Of a stretch of 64,000 nt of DNA, positions 58,296 to 64,000 are shown piece by piece. The notes below the pieces were generated by a model that did not search any database, was not told the origin of the DNA, and saw nothing but the letters and a program-made list of their open reading frames with translations. The stretch is from DASQEH01 sp038237745 (GTDB lineage Bacteria > Actinomycetota > Actinomycetes > Propionibacteriales > Nocardioidaceae). The DNA is taken from contig JBBRYJ010000001.1 in assembly GCA_038237745.1 (NCBI GenBank), positions 186,001 through 250,000 of the forward strand. The letters run 5' to 3'. Made by a program: the position numbers and the translations under genes. Every line of letters starts with the position of its first letter. The first letter of the stretch is position 1.

Positions 58296-59486
58296 TCAAC
58301 CTGCCGCCAGGGGCAGTCGCCGATATCCGCGCAGTACGAACGTCTTCCGCCGCTCTGGAGCCCCGCCCAATCGCAGATGCGGGTATGACGATCCCAGCAA
58401 CCGTAGCGACTCGGAGATCTCCATCCGAGCGAGCGGCGCCCCCAGGCAGAAGTGCACTCCCGCTCCGAACGCCAGATGCGGGTTGGGAGCACGTCCGGCG
58501 TCGAACGAGTCGGCGTCGGTGAACACCGACTCGTCCCGGTTGGCCGACCCCAGGAGAACCGCAACCCGCTCACCGACTCGAACCAGCTGGCCCGCAAGTG
58601 AGACGTCGGTCGTGGCCGTACGTTCGAAGAGTTGCAAGGCCGCGTCGAAGCGCAGCATCTCCTCGACCGTGCTCTCTGGCGTCACGTCGCCGCAGACGAG
58701 TCCGGACCACTGGCCAGGCGTCTCCAGCAGTGCCACGAGGCCGTTGCCGAACACGTTGACGGAAGCCTCGTGACCGGCGTTGAGCAACAGGATCGCCGAC
58801 GCCAGCACCTCATCGTCGGTAAGCGGGTCTGCGTCCTGCTGAGCGCGGAGGAGATCGCTCACCAGGTCGTCGCGCGGATCCTCTCGGCGCTCGGCCGTCA
58901 AGGCCCTCATGTAGTCGGCGAAGGCCTGGCTCGCAGCGATCGCAGCGTCCTCGGCAACGGTGTTGACCGTCGGCTCGTACATGCCCACGATGGCCTGCGA
59001 CCACGTCCGAAGGCGCTCCACATCGCAACTCGGCGCTCCGAGGAGCTCAGCGATGACGAGGACCGGCAGAGGCTCCGCGAAGTCCTTGAGCACGTCGAAC
59101 TCGTCACCGTCCAGCTGGTTCAGGAGCTTCGCGCCGAGCGCGGTGACCCGTGGACGCATCCGCTCGATATGCCCCCGCGCGAACGCAGCCGCCACCTTGC
59201 GGCGGAGTCTGGAATGGTTCGGCGGCTCGTTCTCCATCATCTGGTTGCGATGCAACAGGTTGAACGGCTCGAAACGATCCGCTGGTCGCCGGTCTACCCA
59301 GATCCGGCCGAACCGACGGTCTCTCAGGACGGCGCTGCAGAGCTCGTGGGAAACGACCACCCAGGTCTGGCTGTCTTCGTGCCACCCGATCGGACCGGCT
59401 TGCCGCTGTGCCGCAAGCCTGGGATACGGGTCGCGAACGAAGCCGTCGGACCCGAAGTCGAGGTGGCACGGGAGACGATCACTCAT
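58296..59486 (-). CDS. cytochrome P450
   Basis: Soluble 396-residue P450. The heme Cys is Cys347 in FGAGVHFCLGAPLARME, the ExxR is in EMLRFD, and the I-helix oxygen groove reads AGHEAS, with Glu in place of Asp and Ser in place of the usual Thr, changes known in CYP107-like hydroxylases. ATG 59486 overlaps the cdd stop (ATGA) and deoA follows 15 bp later, so it is embedded in a nucleoside-catabolism operon. No ferredoxin partner is present. Substrate unknown. Confidence 0.92.
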   Translation of the reverse strand: MSDRLPCHLDFGSDGFVRDPYPRLAAQRQAGPIGWHEDSQTWVVVSHELCSAVLRDRRFGRIWVDRRPADRFEPFNLLHRNQMMENEPPNHSRLRRKVAAAFARGHIERMRPRVTALGAKLLNQLDGDEFDVLKDFAEPLPVLVIAELLGAPSCDVERLRTWSQAIVGMYEPTVNTVAEDAAIAASQAFADYMRALTAERREDPRDDLVSDLLRAQQDADPLTDDEVLASAILLLNAGHEASVNVFGNGLVALLETPGQWSGLVCGDVTPESTVEEMLRFDAALQLFERTATTDVSLAGQLVRVGERVAVLLGSANRDESVFTDADSFDAGRAPNPHLAFGAGVHFCLGAPLARMEISESLRLLGSSYPHLRLGGAPERRKTFVLRGYRRLPLAAG

Positions 59487-59881
59487 CTGGTGGTGAGATC
59501 GTCCGGACCGAACGCATCTGGGAGGACGTCCGTCATAGCCAGGAAACCCTTCGTCGTCTCGAGCAGCATCGTCGGCCCGCCGTTCTCCCACAACAGCTGC
59601 CGACATCGCCCACACGGCATCAGCGGCTCCCCCGACCGGTCGACACAGGCGACAGCGACAAGTCGGCCGCCTCCCGAGCTGTGGAGGGAGGACACCATTC
59701 CGCACTCCGCGCAGAGACCCACGCCGTACGAGGCGTTCTCGACGTTGCACCCGACGACGATCCGGCCATCGTCGACGAGTCCAGCCGCTCCCACGGCGAA
59801 GTTCGAGTACGGGGCGTAGGCGTGCTGCATGGCGTCGGTGGCTGCCTGTCTGAGCCTGGACCAGTCGATGCCGTCGTTCAT
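59483..59881 (-). CDS. cdd: cytidine deaminase
   Basis: Deaminates (deoxy)cytidine to (deoxy)uridine, which DeoA can cleave. At 132 residues it is the small tetrameric form: zinc ligands Cys57, Cys90 and Cys93 (GLCAEC and PCGRC) and proton shuttle Glu59 are all seen, with VGCNVENASYG upstream. ATG 59881 overlaps the permease stop (TGATG); a longer frame would run inside the permease gene. Confidence 0.96.
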   Translation of the reverse strand: MNDGIDWSRLRQAATDAMQHAYAPYSNFAVGAAGLVDDGRIVVGCNVENASYGVGLCAECGMVSSLHSSGGGRLVAVACVDRSGEPLMPCGRCRQLLWENGGPTMLLETTKGFLAMTDVLPDAFGPDDLTTR

Positions 59882-61128
59882 CAGATTGATTGTCCTCGTC
59901 GGTACCGCAGCCCATCGGCGGCCGGCATTCGCAGCCGCTGGGCAGCCAGGCCCAGCACCAACAGGGTGGCGACGTACGGCGTCATCCCGGTGAAGTCGCG
60001 GGGTACCTGGTTGCTCAGCAGGAACCAGAGCAGGAACCCGACGCCGAGGACACCCACGACTAGGGCACCTGTCGTTTCCGTGTTTCGCGCCCGCCATGCT
60101 GCCACCGCGATGAGGACTACCGCGAGGACCAGCAGGAGAGCGTGCACGGAGTCAGCATCTCGCAGCTGCAGGCTGTCGGTATAGCCGAACATCAGTGCGC
60201 CCGTCACGATGCCGCCGGGGCGCCAGTTGCCGAAGATCATGGCGGCCAACCCGATGTAGCCGCGGCCACCGGTCTGCCCGACAGTGAACCCGCTCGACGA
60301 GACCAGCGTGAGGAAACAGCCCCCGATCCCGGCCATGGCGCCGGAGACGACGACCGCGACGTACTTGTATGTGTAGACATTGACTCCGAGGCTCTCTGCC
60401 GCGGCAGGGTTCTCACCGCACGACCGTAGCCGCAAACCGAAGGTAGTCCTCCACAGCACCCAGGCTGACAGAACGACGAGTGCGACGACGAGGATCGTGA
60501 GCAGGGACAGGCCTCCGGTGACGGCCGCCACGAACGAGGCCAGATCCGAGACCAGGAACCACTGCCGGTCGGCGAGGTTGGTCGCCACGTCGTACAGACC
60601 GGGAATCGTCAACGTCCCCGGCTGGTCGAGACCGGTCAGCTGCTTGAACCCACCGCCTTCCAGGCCCTGGAAGTAGGCCTCGGCGAGGAACTGCGCCGCA
60701 CCGGCGGCGATGATGTTGATCGCCACTCCGGAGACGATGTGGTCGACTCCGAACGTGACCGTCGCGAGAGCGTGCAGCAGCCCTCCGATCGCCCCGAGCA
60801 GGGCTGCCCCGGCAACGCCTGCCCAGGGGCCGTAGTAGTAGGTGAAGTAGGCCGACCCCCAGGTGCCGAGGATCATCTGACCTTCGAGGCCGATGTTGAC
60901 GACCCCGGAGCGCTCGCTCCACAGGCCACCGAGTGCAGCCATCAGGATCGGGCAGGTCGCGATGACGGCGGCGCGGATGGTGCCGGTCGAGTCGATGCCG
61001 TCCGCACCGGTGACGACCCGGACGGCCGACACGAGCACGATCCCGGCGACGCTTACCAGCAGCCAGGTCTGCGTGAACCGCTCGACTCTGTGGTGGCTCG
61101 AAGGGGGCTCCCTCAGCAAGGTGCTCAT
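59881..61128 (-). CDS. nucleoside ABC transporter permease (second)
   Basis: BPD_transp_2-family permease of 415 residues with about ten helices; GLWSERSGVVNIGLEGQMILG is the diagnostic segment, later followed by NPAAAESLGVN and GRGYIGLAAMIFGNWRPGG. It pairs with the other permease and the ATPase upstream in the operon and with the BMP-type binding lipoprotein. Similar systems (B. subtilis NupOPQ type) import nucleosides, which agrees with cdd following directly. ATG overlaps the previous stop. Confidence 0.93.
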   Translation of the reverse strand: MSTLLREPPSSHHRVERFTQTWLLVSVAGIVLVSAVRVVTGADGIDSTGTIRAAVIATCPILMAALGGLWSERSGVVNIGLEGQMILGTWGSAYFTYYYGPWAGVAGAALLGAIGGLLHALATVTFGVDHIVSGVAINIIAAGAAQFLAEAYFQGLEGGGFKQLTGLDQPGTLTIPGLYDVATNLADRQWFLVSDLASFVAAVTGGLSLLTILVVALVVLSAWVLWRTTFGLRLRSCGENPAAAESLGVNVYTYKYVAVVVSGAMAGIGGCFLTLVSSSGFTVGQTGGRGYIGLAAMIFGNWRPGGIVTGALMFGYTDSLQLRDADSVHALLLVLAVVLIAVAAWRARNTETTGALVVGVLGVGFLLWFLLSNQVPRDFTGMTPYVATLLVLGLAAQRLRMPAADGLRYRRGQSI

Positions 61129-62225
61129 ACCGACACCACCTCAGGTTCCGTCGGTGAGCCGGCAGGGGGGAACCCTGCCACGGACGCCTGCTCGAGCTTC
61201 AGGCGGTAGCGGCGCACGACCTCGTAGGCGATCACCACTGTCAAGACGATGGTGCCCTGCGTGATCTGGACGACGTTGACCGAGATGTCGGTCTGAAAGG
61301 TGAGCTGGTTGGACTGTTCGCCGAGGAAGGCGAACAGCAGGGCACCGAAGGCGATGCCGACCGGCTGGTTACGTCCCAGCAGGGCGACCGCGATCCCGGT
61401 GAAGCCCAGCCCCGCCTGGAAGGCGGTTCCATAGGAGTGAGCCGACCCGAACAGGGCGGGCAACCAGATCAGCCCGGCGACGCCGCCCGATATCAGCATG
61501 GAAACGACCACCAGGCGCTTCACGTTGACGCCAGAGGCGACCGCCGCCGTCGACGATGCGCCGGTCGCCCGCAGGTCGAAGCCGAAGCGGGTCCTGTTGA
61601 GCAGTACCCAGAAACCGACACCAACGACGCCTGCCAACGGCGCCAAGGTCCATACCGCCCCATCCGGGGCAGCGAACGCAGACCAGCCGGTCAGCTGGCT
61701 GCCGGCAGGGATGACGGAGCTGCGCACACCGTTTCCGACGTGCTCGCCATACTTGTCGAGAAGGTATCCGGCCAGGGTGATGGCGATCGCGTTCAGCATG
61801 ATGGTCGAGATGACCTCACTGACACCACGCGTGACCTTGAGTAGTCCGGCAATCCCGGCCCAGGCTGCACCCACCACGATCGCAAGCACGAGCGAGGCGA
61901 TGACGTTGAGAAATCCGGGAAAGACGGACGCCCCCGCCAACGTGGCGGCCGCGTATGACGCCAGTGTGTACTGACCCTCCACCCCGATGTTGAACAGGTT
62001 CATCCGGAACCCGACCGCCGCCGCGACGGCCGAGATGTAGATGAGCGCCGACTGGTTGACCATGTTGACGATCAACCGGTTCGCCGGTCGCGAGAAGATG
62101 ACGCCCCAGAAGTCCCCCGGTGAGCTGCCCGACCAGGCGATGACGGCGCTGGTGATGGCCATCGCCGCGAGCAGTGCGACGACCGGGGCGAGCAGGCCGA
62201 TCGCGGACCGTCTGAGGGTGCTCAC
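61125..62225 (-). CDS. nucleoside ABC transporter permease (first)
   Basis: A 366-residue BPD_transp_2 permease, recognised by AAVGFRMNLFNIGVEGQYTLA and GLLKVTRGVSEVISTIMLNAIA, then GASSTAAVASGVN and GLGFTGIAVALLGRNQPVG. It forms the heterodimeric channel with the next gene. ATG overlaps the ATPase stop (ATGA). Confidence 0.93.
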   Translation of the reverse strand: MSTLRRSAIGLLAPVVALLAAMAITSAVIAWSGSSPGDFWGVIFSRPANRLIVNMVNQSALIYISAVAAAVGFRMNLFNIGVEGQYTLASYAAATLAGASVFPGFLNVIASLVLAIVVGAAWAGIAGLLKVTRGVSEVISTIMLNAIAITLAGYLLDKYGEHVGNGVRSSVIPAGSQLTGWSAFAAPDGAVWTLAPLAGVVGVGFWVLLNRTRFGFDLRATGASSTAAVASGVNVKRLVVVSMLISGGVAGLIWLPALFGSAHSYGTAFQAGLGFTGIAVALLGRNQPVGIAFGALLFAFLGEQSNQLTFQTDISVNVVQITQGTIVLTVVIAYEVVRRYRLKLEQASVAGFPPAGSPTEPEVVSV

Positions 62226-63745
62226 GTGACTCCCTCGCGGCCACCTGTCATCGCTGCCCCAAGGTCCTGAGGCGTCACCTTGCCCGGGTCGAACTCGCCT
62301 ACCAGAGCGCCCCTCAGGATCACCTCGATGCGGTTCGAGAGCCCGATCAGCTCGTCGAGGTCGGCGGAGACGAGCAGCACCGCGAGACCTTCACGCTGAG
62401 CCTTCTTGATGTGCTCCCAGATGGCCGCCTGTGCGCCGACGTCGACCCCGCGGGTCGGATGTGACGCGATCAGCAGCACCGGATCCCCGCTCATCTCCCG
62501 GCCGACCACAAGCTTCTGCTGGTTCCCACCCGACAGAGCCCGGGACAAGGTATCGATGCCGGGGGTCCTGACGTCGTACTCACCGACGATACGGTCGGTG
62601 TCGGCTCGCGCCCCCGCCCGGTCTATCCACTGCCCTCGGACACACGGTGGCCTGGTCTGGTGCCCGAGGACGCGGTTCTCCCACAGCGGGGCGTCCAGGA
62701 GCAGCCCGTGGCGTTGGCGGTCCTCGGGTATGTAGCCGATTCCCGCTTCGCGACGTCGGCGGGTAGCCCACCTCGTGATCTCGTCGGCTCCCAGTGAGAT
62801 CCGGCCCGCGGTGGGCACTCTCATCCCCATGATCGTCTCCACGAGCTCGGCCTGGCCGTTGCCCTCGACGCCGGCGATCCCCAGCACCTCGCCACAGCAG
62901 ATCCGCAGCGAGACGTCGCTGAGGAGGTCGCGGCCCCGGGTGTCGGTGAGGGTCACCCCTGACAGCTCGAGCCGGACCTCGGCCGTCGCCGCCGACTCAT
63001 CAGTCTGAGGAGAAGGTAGCTCGGAGCCGACCATGAGCTCCGCGAGCTCGTGCTCGGTGATCTCATCGGGCTTCGCCGCGCCCACCGTCGTGCCCTGCCT
63101 CATCACGGTGATGTCGTCGGCCACGTCGAGCACCTCGTCCAACTTGTGAGAGATGAACAGGATCGTGTGCCCCTCCTCCCTGAGCTCGCGCAGGTTCTCG
63201 AACAACGCGTCGACCTCCTGCGGGACCAACACAGCGGTCGGCTCGTCGAGGATGATGATGGTGGCGCCGCGGTAGAGGACCTTGAGGATCTCGACCCGCT
63301 GCCGGTCGCCCACACCCAGGTCCTCAACCAGGGCGTCCGGATCGAGACCGAAGCCGTACCTCGCGGAGATCTCCGTCAACGCCTCACGAGCCCGGTCGCC
63401 GATGCCGTGCAGCTTCTCGGCACCGAGAACGATGTTCTCCAGCACTGTGAGGTTGTCGGCGAGCATGAAGTGCTGGAACACCATCCCGATGCCATGTGCG
63501 ATGGCGTCGGTCGGAGAGCTGAACGAGACCTGTTCGCCGTCGATGCGGATCGTGCCGTCGTCTGGCTTCTGGACGCCATAGAGGATCTTCATCAGCGTGG
63601 ACTTGCCCGCGCCGTTCTCCCCGATCAGGGCATGCACGGTGCCGCCCCGGATAGTGATGTCAACGTCATGGTTGGCGACCACCCCTGGGAAGCGTTTCCC
63701 GATGCCTTGCAGCAGCACCTCGTTGCGCGTCGCCGTGGACGTCAT
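62222..63745 (-). CDS. nucleoside ABC transporter ATP-binding protein (two NBDs)
   Basis: A 507-residue double-NBD ATPase of the RbsA/NupO type. The first domain is canonical: GENGAGKSTLMKILYG (Walker A), GVGDRQRVEILK and IIILDEPTAVL (Walker B). The second has a degenerate Walker A (AGVEGNGQAEL, no Lys) but an intact LSGGNQQK signature, the normal asymmetry for this group. First complete gene after the binding lipoprotein gene, with a 92-bp gap. Confidence 0.95.
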   Translation of the reverse strand: MTSTATRNEVLLQGIGKRFPGVVANHDVDITIRGGTVHALIGENGAGKSTLMKILYGVQKPDDGTIRIDGEQVSFSSPTDAIAHGIGMVFQHFMLADNLTVLENIVLGAEKLHGIGDRAREALTEISARYGFGLDPDALVEDLGVGDRQRVEILKVLYRGATIIILDEPTAVLVPQEVDALFENLRELREEGHTILFISHKLDEVLDVADDITVMRQGTTVGAAKPDEITEHELAELMVGSELPSPQTDESAATAEVRLELSGVTLTDTRGRDLLSDVSLRICCGEVLGIAGVEGNGQAELVETIMGMRVPTAGRISLGADEITRWATRRRREAGIGYIPEDRQRHGLLLDAPLWENRVLGHQTRPPCVRGQWIDRAGARADTDRIVGEYDVRTPGIDTLSRALSGGNQQKLVVGREMSGDPVLLIASHPTRGVDVGAQAAIWEHIKKAQREGLAVLLVSADLDELIGLSNRIEVILRGALVGEFDPGKVTPQDLGAAMTGGREGVT

Positions 63746-63837
63746 GGCCCTCCCTCGATCACGGTCGGTCGTCGAGAAGCACGAACTCGCGACGAACGCT
63801 ATCGCGCCGCCCCGAGTCCATCACCTCGACCGACCCG

Positions 63838-64000
63838 CTATGACGAGGGAACAGTCGGCACCTTGATGGCGCCCTCCTTGATCTTTGCTGAGAAGGCGTC
63901 GAGCTGGGGCTTGATGTCATCGATGAACCCACCCGACGTGGCGTACCCGACGCCGTTCTTCTTCAGGTCGTACGTCTGATAACCCGTAAGGGGCTTCTTG
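63838..64000 (-). CDS. BMP-family nucleoside-binding lipoprotein, C-terminal part (partial)
   Basis: The minus-strand frame entering at 64000 gives 53 residues and a TAG stop: GYQTYDLKKNGVGYATSGGF, then an Asp-Asp-Ile-Lys run and AFSAKIKEGAIKVPTVP. This is the typical end of BMP/Med-type substrate-binding lipoproteins (PnrA-like), where a GV.Y.t...f motif closes the second lobe. It is the missing binding protein of the ABC system read in the same direction. The start lies outside the window. Confidence 0.85.
   Translation of the reverse strand, partial: KKPLTGYQTYDLKKNGVGYATSGGFIDDIKPQLDAFSAKIKEGAIKVPTVPSS

Noticed and set aside
1..64000. tRNA, rRNA, riboswitches, insertion sequences and prophage
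   Set aside because: Gaps between genes are all under 300 bases; none shows cloverleaf-like structure, a known aptamer core, transposase frames or terminal inverted repeats that I can recognise by eye.

Overview
This is a high-GC actinobacterial chromosome segment with about 56 protein genes, packed tightly and often translationally coupled through ATGA/GTGA overlaps, with many GTG starts. No rRNA, tRNA, insertion sequence, phage gene or CRISPR array was seen, and no gap between genes exceeds 300 bases. The housekeeping backbone follows, in order, genes known from Mycobacterium tuberculosis between about Rv3264c and Rv3315c (manC, TIGR03089, LCP protein, purE, purK, GtrA, PH-domain protein, birA, accD, accE, maf, accA, then lpdA, Rv3304-like, PNP, pmmB, add, deoA, cdd). 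Gene content and style (galactan-type genes without a mycolate locus, LGFP-repeat wall proteins) suggest Propionibacteriales/Nocardioidaceae; this assignment is inference.

Layout. 1-3.4 kb: end of a DUF3105-like gene, a CDP-alcohol phosphotransferase, a small VTT-like membrane protein, manC and TIGR03089. 3.4-9.4 kb: galE, a Wzt/Wzm exporter, glf and two GT2 galactosyltransferase-like genes (galactofuranan synthesis and export). 9.4-12.2 kb: two divergent LCP glycopolymer ligases. 12.2-16.4 kb: purK-purE coupled to two sulfotransferase paralogues. 16.4-21.7 kb: DUF3224, GtrA, a class III adenylate cyclase, a PH-domain protein, birA, accD and accE. 21.7-31.2 kb: an accessory block with a DUF885 peptidase, a UbiA-type polyprenyl-phosphate phosphoribosyltransferase, then an opposite-strand operon of a small protein, GMC flavoenzyme, two extended SDRs and a YfhO-like GT-C membrane protein, with a divergent GtrA. 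31.2-40.3 kb: maf, acyl-CoA dehydrogenase, methyltransferase, a 16-residue-repeat protein, accA, pyruvate carboxylase and DUF427. 40.4-43.8 kb: SpoIID and PGRP-amidase wall proteins, both with LGFP repeats. 44-64 kb: lpdA, then a nucleoside uptake and salvage region (PNP, PGM2-like mutase, deoC, aldehyde dehydrogenase, add, deoA, cdd, BMP-type ABC transporter) that also holds a cytochrome P450 and a FabG/MaoC pair.

How it works together. Three themes recur: cell-envelope glycan assembly (GDP-mannose, UDP-Galf, polyprenyl-phosphopentose, flippases, LCP ligation, wall remodelling); biotin-dependent carboxylation (BirA with its substrates AccA and pyruvate carboxylase, plus AccD/AccE); and nucleoside scavenging, from import to acetaldehyde oxidation.

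Most interesting signals. (1) UbiA + GMC oxidoreductase + SDRs + GtrA + YfhO looks like a decaprenyl-phospho-arabinose-type pathway in which a GMC flavoenzyme would take the place of DprE1. (2) Four divergent gene pairs are separated by only 22-24 bp and share one symmetric -10 core of the form ANNNTANNNT, with both genes starting 6-8 bases after their hexamer. This implies bidirectional promoters making two leaderless mRNAs. The same TANNNT-N6-7-start signature occurs at further genes and settles several start codons.
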